Part shown: positions 24,699-34,369 of the stretch, in pieces
Position numbering within the stretch: the stretch's first letter is position 1
Layout: each line of letters begins with the position of its first letter
Assembly: GCA_025356475.1 (NCBI GenBank)
Contig: JANXSX010000080.1
Coordinates: 1 to 39,647 of the forward strand
Source of the DNA: Isosphaeraceae bacterium
Lineage (GTDB): Bacteria; Planctomycetota; Planctomycetia; Isosphaerales; Isosphaeraceae
Reading direction: 5' to 3'
Length of the DNA stretch: 39,647 nucleotides
Translations under genes and position numbers: made by a program
Notes under the pieces: generated by a model
What the model was told of the DNA's origin: nothing
Databases searched by the model: none
Seen by the model: only the letters and a program-made list of their open reading frames with translations

Positions 24699-24999
24699 GG
24701 CGCTCGTTGCCTCGGTGCAATGGACTGGCGACCTGGTCATAAGCGGTCGGACACTCATGCAAATCGCGGACCTGGCCATTCTAGATGAACGGACCATGAA
24801 GTCAACGTACAGCAAAAACGCTCGTAAAAACCCTAGTGCATCTGCCCCCTCGTCGCGTTGAGGTACAACAAGTCCGGCTTGCAGTTTGCCCGAGGAACGC
24901 TGACGGGCGTCTCATGCCCCTTGCTCTGAGCTTCCCTGGGTAGGATACTCATTTCATCAATGGCTGATCTCACAAAACCTCAGGGCGAGGACTTCCTCA
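24699..24999. other. Intergenic region between divergent genes
   Basis: This 301-bp region separates the minus-strand glycosyltransferase from the plus-strand lipoprotein. It contains the promoter candidate at 24921-24949 for the latter. No gene and no promoter for the minus-strand operon was recognised. Confidence 0.5.
24921..24949 (+). promoter_or_regulatory. Possible promoter of the lipoprotein gene
   Basis: TTGCTC (24921-24926), a 17-nt spacer and GATACT (24944-24949) lie about 50 bp before the ATG at 25000. Each hexamer matches about four of six consensus bases. The motif GGTAGGATA across the -10 also occurs before two other genes (19896 and, on the minus strand, 32941). Confidence 0.45.
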
Positions 25000-25503
25000 A
25001 TGAAAGTTTCCGCAAAGTTCCTTTCGATTTTCATGGGTTTCGCACTAACCACCTTGATCGTCGGGTGCGAAGATGATCCGCCTAAGCGGAAGGTTCAGTC
25101 CCGTGAAACGATCGGCAAGACAACCCAGGAGGTTCGTGACCTCAAAGCCGAGATCTCCAAGGGGGGGCAAGTGACCGATGGGAAGATCCACGCCACAGAC
25201 TATATTACGATCCAAGCCGATGCTTATCGAACGACTGTCGCCAAGATCGCCAAGATGAGAGTCCAGGCGGACATCAATCTGTATGAGGCGGCCAACGACA
25301 CGAAGATCAAGACCTACGACGAGTTCATGCAGTTCATTATCAAGAAAGGACTGGCGGAGGGCATCCAACTGCCCATGCTGCCATTCTATCAAGAATATGG
25401 ATATGACTCGGATAAAGCCGAACTCGTGGTGATCGAATATCCCGCCAAGAAGAAAGAGTTCGACGAGCAATGGGACAAGGAGCTTGGTCGCGAGAAGAAG
25501 TGA
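25000..25503 (+). CDS. Lipoprotein of unknown function
   Basis: This 167-residue protein has a lipoprotein signal ending at Cys23 (LTTLIVGC). The mature part is highly charged and mostly helical (VRDLKAEISKGGQVTDGKIH, later KKKEFDEQWDKELGREKK), without cysteines or recognisable domains. A moderate promoter lies upstream and a nested inverted repeat lies just after the stop. The gene is not obviously in an operon with the PEP-CTERM protein 297 bp downstream. I do not recognise the family. Confidence 0.8.
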   Translation: MKVSAKFLSIFMGFALTTLIVGCEDDPPKRKVQSRETIGKTTQEVRDLKAEISKGGQVTDGKIHATDYITIQADAYRTTVAKIAKMRVQADINLYEAANDTKIKTYDEFMQFIIKKGLAEGIQLPMLPFYQEYGYDSDKAELVVIEYPAKKKEFDEQWDKELGREKK

Positions 25504-25536
25504 GCATTTGAGATATGTTTAAGAGAGTCATCATCG

Positions 25537-25605
25537 CTCTCACTCGCAGATCGGGCTCGGAATGAAAAAAAGCCCGGCTTGAATCGCTTAAAGTGCGAGT
25601 GAGAG
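25537..25605. terminator. Nested inverted repeat after the lipoprotein gene
   Basis: CTCTCACTCGCA (25537-25548) is exactly complementary to TGCGAGTGAGAG (25594-25605). Inside it a second stem CGGGCT/AGCCCG (25552-25576) encloses an A-rich loop. The structure lies about 30 bp after the lipoprotein stop. The outer arms are long and the core is A/T-rich, so it may serve as a terminator. The stretch 25504-25800 contains no gene. Confidence 0.5.
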
Positions 25606-25800
25606 AGTCAGGAGAATGTTTCGAAATTGCATCAGAGAGATCACAGTCTGATCTTATTTTCAAGCTTGTGTGGCATTTCGATCGCGTCGAATGATTCTCT
25701 GTTGCATTTGGCTCGTCGGATTGTTCTCATGATGAGTCAAGGATTACGTCCCATTTCCTTGTAATCCTTCGTGAGATGTCCTCCTTCCCAAAGTTTCATC

Positions 25801-26811
25801 ATGAGAATCGCCCCGCAGCTCGCAGTGATTATGCTGATGTTGGTTGCTACCTCGTCTTACGGTGATGTCACATTCAACTTGATTCCTGATCAGGGAATGG
25901 ATCCCAAAGCGGTTGCGGGATTTAGTACTGCGGCTCAGCTCTGGTCGCAGGTGCTGAGCGATAACATCACGGTGAACCTCAAGATCGGCTTCACCAACCT
26001 GGGCAGTAACATTCTCGGCCAGAGTTCGGCGGCATCTTCGACATTTGGCTACAGTCAATATCGCGCAGCACTCGCTTCGAAAGAATCCTCGGTGCAGGAT
26101 ATCCAGGCGGTCGCCAGCTTAACCACCGCCAATAGCTTCAATGTCCTGCTCAATGGGACGACGACGAATAGCGCCAACCATGTCGTTGCTGAGAACTTGA
26201 TCGTGATGACGGCTGCAAATGCCAAGGCCCTCGGATTGCTCAGCGCGCAGAATGCCGGAATCGATGCTTCGATCACATTCAATAGCGCCTTCAACTTTGA
26301 GTTCAATCGGGCAAATGTTGCCGGCTCTGCGAATTATGACTTCATCGGAATCGCGGCACACGAGATCGGTCATGCCCTTGGCTTTGTGAGCGGAGTTGAC
26401 TTGCTTGACACCTATTTCAATACGCAAACCGATGCATTTTGGAATGGTTTCGTGACTCCATTGGACATGTTTCGGATGTCGACTCGGGTGAGTGGTGGGA
26501 CCATCGATTGGACAGCGGACACCCAGGACAAGTACTTCTCGATCGATCAAGGTGCGACGAGCCTCGGATCGTTCTCCACCGGGGTGGTTCATGGGGACAC
26601 AAGACAGGCGAGTCACTGGAAGGATCAGGTTTTGACCCTCGGAATCATGGACCCAACGGTCGCCCCGGGCGAAGTCCTCGCGATCAACGGACGCGACATG
26701 CTTGCGATGGATGTCATCGGTTACACAGTTGTCCCCGAACCGAGTGCCTTCATCCTGCTCGGGGTCGGCGGAATCACCCTGAGTTTGTTCCTGAGGCGAT
26801 CTCACCTCTGA
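25801..26811 (+). CDS. PEP-CTERM metalloprotease (NF038122-like)
   Basis: This 336-residue exported protein has a signal peptide (QLAVIMLMLVATSSYG). Its catalytic zinc motif is HEIGHALGF, preceded by DFIGIAA, a metzincin-like HExxHxxGF site whose third ligand is likely missing or replaced. The C-terminus carries a PEP-CTERM sorting signal: VPEPSAF, a hydrophobic stretch and a terminal RRSHL, the signal recognised by exosortase. It is therefore probably an envelope-attached peptidase. ATG 25801 is chosen because the signal peptide starts there, though no strong ribosome site is seen. No exosortase gene lies in the window. Confidence 0.88.
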   Translation: MRIAPQLAVIMLMLVATSSYGDVTFNLIPDQGMDPKAVAGFSTAAQLWSQVLSDNITVNLKIGFTNLGSNILGQSSAASSTFGYSQYRAALASKESSVQDIQAVASLTTANSFNVLLNGTTTNSANHVVAENLIVMTAANAKALGLLSAQNAGIDASITFNSAFNFEFNRANVAGSANYDFIGIAAHEIGHALGFVSGVDLLDTYFNTQTDAFWNGFVTPLDMFRMSTRVSGGTIDWTADTQDKYFSIDQGATSLGSFSTGVVHGDTRQASHWKDQVLTLGIMDPTVAPGEVLAINGRDMLAMDVIGYTVVPEPSAFILLGVGGITLSLFLRRSHL

Positions 26812-27013
26812 AATCGTCCTGAAATTGAGCTCTCGTTGGTCCCAACATGGGTCAGGATTCCCGACAGTCGGGGATTGATTGGCACCTGTCACCCACTTGA
26901 CCCGTTCGGCGTTGGCGACTTAGCATGCTAATGTTGTTACTCTATCCAGGGTGTCGCAAGCTTGTGCGGCGTTCTGTTCGATCGACCATACATCCTGCGG
27001 TTAATTCCATCCG

Positions 27014-30000
27014 ATGACCGACCCGAAGTCCGACCAGAGCCCGGCAGCGGACGCTGAGGCTGCACCGATCGAGCCCACCGAACATGAGGTTGTGGTCGTC
27101 AAACCACCGCCAATCCCGTGGACACCGGAACGCGTCCTCGAATGGAATCGGTACTATGATTTATATATCGTCGCCGGCGTCCTGTTCATGGTCTTCGTTG
27201 CCTCCGCCAATGCTCTCAACAATCCGACGTTCTGGTCGCATCTGAAAACCGGTCAATTGATCGTCCAGGCCGCTGGCCCGATCACGACGGAACCCTTTAG
27301 CCTTACGGAATATAACCAGCCCAAAGTCAATCCGACCTGGCTCTTCGACGCCTGTTCGTGGTTGGCATACCGAGCTTTTAGTAGCATCGCCTCCTCCGAC
27401 CCGGACCAAGCTGTTGCCGCCGCAAAGTCGGAGCAATGGGGCGTTGGCGGGTTAATCGCGATTCACGCTTTGGTACGCGTTCTGACTGCGGTCTGTTTGA
27501 TTTTGATCCGGCGTAAGGGGCCCTCCCTCTGGTGGTCGGGACTTTGTGCTCTCGCCGCAGTGGGGATGTTTTACGGTCCAAGCGGCTTCCAACCGGGTGG
27601 TATCGCCGAACCTGCGAGCCTGAACGCGGAGACCTGGGGGATCTTTTTCCTCTCGATTGAGCTCTTTCTGCTACATCGTGCCATCAATCTTGGAAAGCAA
27701 GGTCTCAGCTACGGCCTGGTTCCGTTGTTCTTGGTTTGGGCCAACGTCGATGAGTCGTTCTTGATCGGACTCGCCATTTTGGCTACCCATGTGGTCGGTC
27801 TGCTGGCGAAAGCAACGAGTGAGAATCCCCAGACTCGGCTGACATTCAAGCAAGGGCTGATCTTACTGTGCGCTTGCTTCCTTGCAACTTTCGTAAATCC
27901 TTGGATTTATAAGATTTACGAACCGGCACTCGATCCATTTATTAATCTCACTGCATCAGCCACGACGGAAACCTTCCGAGAAGAAGTCTCGTTCTTCGGC
28001 CCCGGCATGCAAAAAATGATTGGCAAGGAGAACGTCTGGTTCGCCCAAGCGTATTTTTTGCTCCTCGTTGCTGCGGGCTTGGGTTCATTCTTTGTCAACA
28101 GCCGCCGAGCAACGTTGAGTCGATTCTTGACCTTTGTCTTCGTCGCGATTCTCTGGGGGGTTCTGACGAGGACAGGTGCTTCATTTGCCTTGGTCCTTGC
28201 AGCGACAATTGGCCTCAATGGACAGGAATGGTGGCTCGACACCTTCGGCTCCGAAGGCAGGATCGGCAAGAACTGGACAGTGTGGTCGGTTGGTGGCAGG
28301 TCGGTTACCTTGATCCTTCTCGCGTTAGGCCTCTATCAAGGCTTGACCAATACGACCTCAATTCCAGGCCTACCCTCGTTCGGTTTTGGTTTTAATCCCG
28401 ATGACTTCGCCTTTGAAGCAGCAGACTACTTGCGGGGTGCGGCAATCGAAGGGAATGTCCTGAATACGACCGGGGCGCAGGGCGATGCAATCGTCTGGCG
28501 AGCGACCCCCATGCGTAAGCCTTATCTTGACTCGCGTTCACACGTCTATTCCCGTGACTTTCGAATCGCCCAACTCCAGATCCGAAAAGCGCTCAGCGAC
28601 GATGATGTTGCTGCCTGGAAGCCCATTCTAGACGACCAAAAGATCTCAGTAGTCATGATTGATGCGGATGCAGCGCCGAAAACCTATCAGTCGTTGAGCA
28701 CAAGTCCGAACTGGATTGGGTTCTACGATGATGGTCAAGTTGTCATGTTCGGAAGATCAGATGCGTCGAAAGCGGATGTTGAGTTCTTCGAAAGCGAACG
28801 GCTCGACCCCGACTATCTCGTCTATAAGAAGCCCAAGCTGGTCCCCCCTGTCACTGTTTCGCCTACCCCACCCGATTGGCTCGGTTCTCTGGTTGCAGGC
28901 CGGTCTGTTCGACCGGGTGCTCATACCCTGAGTGCAGGTCGATGGCTTCGAGTGTCGGGGATGGACCAGATCGGTGCTGGCATGCCGGACCCTGCTCGTT
29001 GCTACTTAGCAATACGTGAAGCACGCACGGCCCTGGTCAAGAACGCCAACGATACACTCGCCTTCCGTCGGTTGGCAGACGCATACCGATACTTGATGGT
29101 GCAGGAGTCCGCCCTGCTCTCCGGGCTCGAGCTCACTCCTGAAAACGCGGCAAAGATCACTCAGGTTCAACCCCAGACTGTGCTTCTCCAAACGCGTTAC
29201 CAACAACGCGTAACCGCTTTGCACTATGCAATCCAGACAAGCCCGCCCCCCGAGAACGCTGTGGATCGGTTCTTGCTCCGCGGGCTAAGGCTCGAACTTG
29301 CCCAACTCTACTTGACCGCGAATGTTCTGGACCTCGCGCGAGATCTCCTCAAAGAAGTCCTCGAAGAGCCTCCCTTCCGGTCCGATCCGGCGGACTTTCG
29401 GATGGCGGATGAGTTTCGAGTCCAGCTCAGCCAGGAACGGGCTCGGCTGGACGAACAAATCGCGACCGTCACGAAGCAACAGGAGGACTTCGCACTTGAG
29501 CGACAACCAGGACCTCTCGACCTCGCGAATATGGCCCTCCAAGCCGGCCTCGTTGGACAGGCAATCACCAAGCTCGAAGAGGCTCAACTCGCAGGCACAA
29601 ATCCTCAGGCTGTGAACCCTCGGTTGCTGGACCAGTATTGCCGGATCGGCCAGCCTGATCGAGCACTCGACCTGATCAGTGGAGAGAATGACGATCCGAA
29701 CCTGAGCACGGGAGCTGGCACTTCGGCCTATCGCAACGGAATGGTCAGCTACTTGATCGGCAATTCCCAAGTAGCCGCCTTCCGTTGGCAACGGACAGCC
29801 ATCCCCCAGGTCCAAAGTGAGCAACTGGGAATGGGCCTCACGGCGGGGGTTTCCGTCACCCGAGGCGATATCAAGGCAGCGACGAACGCGTTCTTGGAAC
29901 TCCCGAACAAGGTGAACAATCAGGCGAGCTGGGAGTTTGACCTAGGGATGTGCCTTCTAGAAGGTGGCCAGTCCCCCGACCTCGCCGCAGAGCATCTGTC

Positions 30001-30151
30001 AAGATGCCTTACCCTCGTTCCAGATCTCGCACTCCGACCGTTGATTGCGTATTACCTCGAAAAGCTAGACAAGCCAGTGCCATCAGAGATTCGGGCGGAA
30101 TCGCCACCCAAGGTCGAGCCTACACCAACTGAGCCTGAAGTAAAGAAGTAG
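27014..30151 (+). CDS. Large membrane protein with C-terminal TPR-like repeats
   Basis: The first ~440 residues of this 1045-residue protein carry an acidic proline-rich cytoplasmic start (residues 1-45) and about ten membrane segments. Residues 455-610 form a soluble domain (YLRGAAIEGNVLNTTGAQGD). From about residue 640 the helices are predicted to repeat with a TPR-like pattern (ALSAGRWLRVSG, DTLAFRRLADAYRYL, LANMALQAGLVGQAITKLEE), and the tail is rich in proline and lysine. The membrane part resembles planctomycete glycosyltransferase-39-like proteins, but no DxD motif was identified. The role is unknown. A possible -35 (TTGACC, 26897) lies upstream without a good -10. Confidence 0.85.
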   Translation: MTDPKSDQSPAADAEAAPIEPTEHEVVVVKPPPIPWTPERVLEWNRYYDLYIVAGVLFMVFVASANALNNPTFWSHLKTGQLIVQAAGPITTEPFSLTEYNQPKVNPTWLFDACSWLAYRAFSSIASSDPDQAVAAAKSEQWGVGGLIAIHALVRVLTAVCLILIRRKGPSLWWSGLCALAAVGMFYGPSGFQPGGIAEPASLNAETWGIFFLSIELFLLHRAINLGKQGLSYGLVPLFLVWANVDESFLIGLAILATHVVGLLAKATSENPQTRLTFKQGLILLCACFLATFVNPWIYKIYEPALDPFINLTASATTETFREEVSFFGPGMQKMIGKENVWFAQAYFLLLVAAGLGSFFVNSRRATLSRFLTFVFVAILWGVLTRTGASFALVLAATIGLNGQEWWLDTFGSEGRIGKNWTVWSVGGRSVTLILLALGLYQGLTNTTSIPGLPSFGFGFNPDDFAFEAADYLRGAAIEGNVLNTTGAQGDAIVWRATPMRKPYLDSRSHVYSRDFRIAQLQIRKALSDDDVAAWKPILDDQKISVVMIDADAAPKTYQSLSTSPNWIGFYDDGQVVMFGRSDASKADVEFFESERLDPDYLVYKKPKLVPPVTVSPTPPDWLGSLVAGRSVRPGAHTLSAGRWLRVSGMDQIGAGMPDPARCYLAIREARTALVKNANDTLAFRRLADAYRYLMVQESALLSGLELTPENAAKITQVQPQTVLLQTRYQQRVTALHYAIQTSPPPENAVDRFLLRGLRLELAQLYLTANVLDLARDLLKEVLEEPPFRSDPADFRMADEFRVQLSQERARLDEQIATVTKQQEDFALERQPGPLDLANMALQAGLVGQAITKLEEAQLAGTNPQAVNPRLLDQYCRIGQPDRALDLISGENDDPNLSTGAGTSAYRNGMVSYLIGNSQVAAFRWQRTAIPQVQSEQLGMGLTAGVSVTRGDIKAATNAFLELPNKVNNQASWEFDLGMCLLEGGQSPDLAAEHLSRCLTLVPDLALRPLIAYYLEKLDKPVPSEIRAESPPKVEPTPTEPEVKK

Positions 30152-30166
30152 TCGCGTGCAAATTTG

Positions 30167-30207
30167 ATCGTCGCGAAGTGGACCTTTTAGGTACACTCCG
30201 CGGCGAT
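30167..30207. terminator. Stem-loop between convergent genes
   Basis: ATCGTCGCG (30167-30175) pairs with CGCGGCGAT (30199-30207) with one G-T pair. Inside it are AGTG/CACT and CCT/AGG pairs around a TTTT loop. It lies between the stops of the 1045-residue protein (30151) and the minus-strand peptidase (30226) and could end transcription from both sides. Confidence 0.6.
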
Positions 30208-30225
30208 TTCACTTCTTCGACTCCT

Positions 30226-32880
30226 TCAAATGTCAGTCACCAATTCGATCTGTCCCCAGCCGATGCGTTCCAGATCGGCTCGGACGGAGACTGCATCAGC
30301 AACGACCACGGCGATCATCTCGCGAGGTCTTAGATGTCTTGCCGCAGCAGCGTCGAGGCTCGGCTTGGTCACCGCATCCAGCCTCTGGGCATAATGGCTG
30401 TGGTGGTCGGGCTCGAATCCATAAAGGCTGAGTGAGCCATAGCGAGAGACCAGCGAGGAGGGGGTCTCGAAATGTCGGGCCTGCCCTTCGATCAACGCCC
30501 TCCGCGCGTCATCGATCTCGCTGATTGTCGGGAGTCGGGAGTCCAGGATCGCTTCAACCTCGCCCCGGATGTCAAGCAACGCCTCGCCGAGCTTGTCCGC
30601 TTGCAGAGACGCGGTAATTGCGAACGGCCCATCGCTCCTCCGGAAGTCAAACTGACTGCGAATCCCGTAGGTGAAGCCCTTTTCCTCGCGAAGTTTCGAG
30701 TTCAGTCGCGACGTGAACTGACCACCGAGTAGCTGGTTGAGGATTGCCAGCTCCGAGAAATCCGCCGTCATCCGATCGGTTCCGATGTGACCGATCCGAA
30801 CTACAGCCTGAGGGGCTCCCGGCTTATCGAAAAGGAGAATTCTCGGAGTCAGTGAGCCCGGTCGTTCGAGTCTTGGGAGATCGGCAGCTCGCCCCGTCCA
30901 TCCTGAAAGCCGCTCATCAAGCATCTTGGCGATCGTGTCTGGATCGACGTCCCCCGCGAAGATCCAGGTGGCTCGGCTCGGTCCGTAGGCTTCACGGTGA
31001 AATGCGATCAAGTCGGTTTGTGTCAAGTGCTCGACAGTCGGGATTCCTCCATCGGCGGGCATTCCATAGGGATGCGCAGGACCATAGATCGCCCGCAGCA
31101 TGGCCCGATAGGCTCGATTCTCACCACTGTCGCGAGCAGCCTCCAGGCCCGCTAAGACTTGCCCCTTAATCCGGCTGAACTCCGGTTCCGGGAACGTGGG
31201 ATTCAGGAGGACATCAACCGCGAGATCCAGGCTCTCGCCAAGGTGAGGTGTGAGACATTGGAGGCCGACGTAACAGCCGTCCCAGCCACTGGTGACGGAG
31301 ATGGCGGTTCCAATACGCTCGGCCGCGAGAGCCAGCTCTTGACTCGATCGTTGGGTGGTCCCCTCGTCCATTAAGTCGGACGTCAAGGAGGCGAGCCCGC
31401 CGCGATCCGGCCCATGGAGGCTCGCGCCTCCCGGCATCACCACGGTCCCCGCGACAATGGGGAGATCGGGACGTCGGATGACCCAAAGGGGCACTCCACA
31501 GGCAAGCGTCCGGATCTCTGGGACCGGAGCACGAAACGACGCTGCGACCTTCGAACTCGGAGGAATCGAGCGATCGATCGGGGGCATCAAGGTTGTCACT
31601 TTTCTGCCGTGGACGGTCAGCACAACCTCGGGGCACTCATGGAGATAACGTCGCGCAGCCTCTCGGACATCTTTCGGAGTCACTGCTTGGAATCTCTTGA
31701 GGTCGGAGGTAATTCCGCCAGGATCTCCCAGGTAAACGTTGTAGGCATTCAAGCGATCCGCAACACCTCCGAAACCACCGATGTTATCAAGCGCATACAG
31801 AAAGCCTGCAATTCGCGAGTTAACGACACGATCGAGTTCCTCAATGGTCGGTCCATGATTGGCGAGGTCATCGAGTTCGGTATCGATCGCCGCACGGGCC
31901 CGGTCGCTCGATTTTCCAGGTCTCAGGGTCACCGTAAAGCCAAAACTCCCGGCAAGCTCGCGCCCTGAGTGGTAGGCGGAGGCATCTTGTGCGAGAGCCA
32001 GATCAACGACGAGTTTGCGGTAGAGCCGGCTCGACTTTCCTCGGCCGAGTACGTCCGCGAGGACCGTGAGGGGGGCGTCATCGGGGTGAAACTGGGGGAC
32101 AGTTGGCCAGGAACGGTAGAACCGATCAAGTTCGACCCTTTCGTTGAGCCCGATCTCACGCGTGGAGTTGAGATCCACAACCGGGGTCCAAGGTTTCAAG
32201 GCCTTGATACCTCCCGGCAAACCACCGAAATACTGCTCCGCGAGTCCAAGGGCCTGGTCCTCGTCCAGGTCTCCAACGAGACAGAGACTGGCATTGGCAG
32301 GTACGTAGAAGCGTCGGAAAAAGGCTTCGACATCATCTTTTGTGGCGGCCTCAACATCCTCCATGACCCCGATTGTGAGCCAGCTATAGGGGTGGCTCGG
32401 GGGATAGAGAGCCTCGGCCAGCAGGCGGCCAACCTGTCCGTACGGGCGATTGGCGTAGTTCTGGTGGTACTCGTTCTTCACAACATCCTTCTGAACACGA
32501 AGTTTGTGCTCGGACAACGCAGGCAGGAGATGACCCATCCGGTCCGACTCCATCGCCAATGCGACTTCGAAATGCGCAGACGGAATATCCTCGAAGTAGT
32601 TGGTCCTGTCGGTCGATGTCGACCCATTAATCGCCGCGCCAAGTCGTTGCAACGGCTTGAAAAAGTCGCCGGGATAATGCTGCGAGCCTTCAAACATCAG
32701 ATGTTCAAAGAGGTGAGCGAAACCGCGTTGCCGACGCTCTTCGTCCTTGGAACCAACGTGATACCAAAGGTTCACTGCGACCATGGGGAGGAACGGTTGC
32801 CGACGAACGATCACGTCGAGACCATTGCCAAGGGTGAGTTTGGTATGGGCCAAAACCGGGAGCTGAAAGTTCGAGCGCAT
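30226..32880 (-). CDS. M16 family (insulinase-type) zinc peptidase, two-lobe
   Basis: This 884-residue protein fuses two M16 halves. The N-terminal half has the inverted zinc motif HLFEH (His56, Glu59, His60) and the third ligand Glu137 (VVKNEYHQN). The C-terminal half keeps the fold (for example the GGQFTSRLNSKLREEKGFTY block) but no HxxEH, as expected for the inactive lobe of processing-peptidase-like proteins. No signal peptide is obvious. The enzyme would degrade peptides. The start ATG is at 32880, and the gene is convergent with the TPR protein. The motif GGTAGGATG lies upstream (32941-32933). Confidence 0.92.
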   Translation of the reverse strand: MRSNFQLPVLAHTKLTLGNGLDVIVRRQPFLPMVAVNLWYHVGSKDEERRQRGFAHLFEHLMFEGSQHYPGDFFKPLQRLGAAINGSTSTDRTNYFEDIPSAHFEVALAMESDRMGHLLPALSEHKLRVQKDVVKNEYHQNYANRPYGQVGRLLAEALYPPSHPYSWLTIGVMEDVEAATKDDVEAFFRRFYVPANASLCLVGDLDEDQALGLAEQYFGGLPGGIKALKPWTPVVDLNSTREIGLNERVELDRFYRSWPTVPQFHPDDAPLTVLADVLGRGKSSRLYRKLVVDLALAQDASAYHSGRELAGSFGFTVTLRPGKSSDRARAAIDTELDDLANHGPTIEELDRVVNSRIAGFLYALDNIGGFGGVADRLNAYNVYLGDPGGITSDLKRFQAVTPKDVREAARRYLHECPEVVLTVHGRKVTTLMPPIDRSIPPSSKVAASFRAPVPEIRTLACGVPLWVIRRPDLPIVAGTVVMPGGASLHGPDRGGLASLTSDLMDEGTTQRSSQELALAAERIGTAISVTSGWDGCYVGLQCLTPHLGESLDLAVDVLLNPTFPEPEFSRIKGQVLAGLEAARDSGENRAYRAMLRAIYGPAHPYGMPADGGIPTVEHLTQTDLIAFHREAYGPSRATWIFAGDVDPDTIAKMLDERLSGWTGRAADLPRLERPGSLTPRILLFDKPGAPQAVVRIGHIGTDRMTADFSELAILNQLLGGQFTSRLNSKLREEKGFTYGIRSQFDFRRSDGPFAITASLQADKLGEALLDIRGEVEAILDSRLPTISEIDDARRALIEGQARHFETPSSLVSRYGSLSLYGFEPDHHSHYAQRLDAVTKPSLDAAAARHLRPREMIAVVVADAVSVRADLERIGWGQIELVTDI

Positions 32881-33062
32881 GGGGAGAGGGATGTCCCGTT
32901 GAGCAAATTGGACAACTTCTTGGTCACAAGTTCATCCTACCGAATGTATTCTCTTTGTCCTATCCGATCAGCAACTGGGATTGACTCTCGGTTCGACCCC
33001 GATTGATTGCACTCCTAATAATCCGACCGTTCGGGCAGATTTCTCTTTGCGCGTTGCCGCGG

Positions 33063-34349
33063 ATGGATACAATGCAGCATCGTGATCACCGTACGAGTAT
33101 GGTTGACAGCATCCACCAAAGATCGCCGGGTCCGGGTACCTCCGTCACCCCCATTGGGAGAGGCGGCGGGTCTCAAACTGGCAGAGTCGAGCAGCAAGGC
33201 TGGGTCGTGAACTGGGACGACTTCCTCTTCGATGCCGCAACCGATACGGGAATGCGGCGCATGAATAATCAGGATAGCCACGCCATCGTTCGGGCCTCGA
33301 CCCAGGACGCTTGGCAAACCCGTGGCCATCTCTTCATGGTTGCCGACGGCATGGGTGCGCACGCTGTTGGTGAACTCGCCAGCAAGCTAGCCTGCGATAA
33401 TATCCCCCACAACTATCGCAAGTCGAAGGGGGTTACCGCGACTGAGGCGATTGTTAAAGCCTATAAAGAGGTCGGCGGTCTGATCCATGGTAAGGCGACT
33501 GCCAATAAAGAGTTTCATGGAATGGGCACGACGTGCTCTACCCTGATCCTCCTGCCTGAAGGTGCTCTCCTTGCCCATGTGGGTGATTCCCGGGTCTACC
33601 GGATCCGTAAAGAGACGATCGAGCAGTTCTCGTTTGATCATAGCCTCGTTTGGGAACTCGTGAGGCGAAAACACCTCAATCCCGATCAAGCGTCCCGGGC
33701 TGTTCCTCGCAATGTGATCACCCGGAGTCTCGGCCCGGACCCTAATGTTGAAGTCGATATCGAAGGCCCTTTGCCTGTTGAGCAGGGTGACGTCTTCTTG
33801 CTCTGTTCCGACGGATTATCGGGACCAGTCACTGACCCAGAACTCGGGGTTTTCGCAGCGAATTTCCAGCCTTCCGACGCCTGCCAGTATGTCTTGCAAC
33901 TGGCGAACCTCCGTGGAGGGTACGACAACATCACAGTCGTTATGCTCAGGATCGGTCAATGGGCCGAGCCGGGGACGGATGAGCACGCGGCCCTCAACGG
34001 TCGAGCTCTCCAACAGGTCGCCAGCAACCAAGGTTGGAAATCCAAACTCACGGGCATGCTCTCTCGTAAATCCGCCAAGCCCGCCATTGAGCCCCCTACC
34101 CCGCATCGAACAGCCTCGTGCTTGATCACCGAGGAGATCATCTCCCAACTTGATGCAGACGTCAAAAAATCCCAGGACATGGCGGTTGCTCAGACCTGGT
34201 CACTCGATTGGACGAAGTTCGCCGAAGCCAGACGCATATTCACAGAGGCACGCGCCACGTCAAACCTCAGAACAGCTCTCAAGAGCCTCGGCGAGCAGAT
34301 CGTAATGCTCGGTATTGCGGGTCGTTTACACAAAAAAGCGGTTAACTGA
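33063..34349 (+). CDS. PP2C-type serine/threonine phosphatase
   Basis: This 428-residue protein has the metal-dependent phosphatase motifs in order: DTGMRRMNNQDSHAIV, VADGMGAHAVGELAS, GDSRVYRIR, LLCSDGLSG and GGYDNITVVML. These match the Asp residues that bind two Mn/Mg ions in PP2C/Stp enzymes, which remove phosphate from Ser/Thr. A C-terminal ~90-residue extension is predicted to be helical and has no recognised domain. ATG 33063 is one of several in-frame starts (33072, 33099) and no strong ribosome site decides among them. The gene is divergent from the M16 peptidase. Confidence 0.92.
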   Translation: MDTMQHRDHRTSMVDSIHQRSPGPGTSVTPIGRGGGSQTGRVEQQGWVVNWDDFLFDAATDTGMRRMNNQDSHAIVRASTQDAWQTRGHLFMVADGMGAHAVGELASKLACDNIPHNYRKSKGVTATEAIVKAYKEVGGLIHGKATANKEFHGMGTTCSTLILLPEGALLAHVGDSRVYRIRKETIEQFSFDHSLVWELVRRKHLNPDQASRAVPRNVITRSLGPDPNVEVDIEGPLPVEQGDVFLLCSDGLSGPVTDPELGVFAANFQPSDACQYVLQLANLRGGYDNITVVMLRIGQWAEPGTDEHAALNGRALQQVASNQGWKSKLTGMLSRKSAKPAIEPPTPHRTASCLITEEIISQLDADVKKSQDMAVAQTWSLDWTKFAEARRIFTEARATSNLRTALKSLGEQIVMLGIAGRLHKKAVN

Positions 34350-34369
34350 CACCGCTCAATTTCTCAGTC

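Noticed and set aside
19365-24999. CRISPR arrays or phage gene clusters
   Set aside because: No regular spaced repeats and no phage structural, integrase or lysis genes were seen anywhere in the window.
32981-33001. GGTTCGACCCC-like T-arm of a tRNA
   Set aside because: The stem is imperfect and no acceptor stem, anticodon arm or CCA end fits around it.
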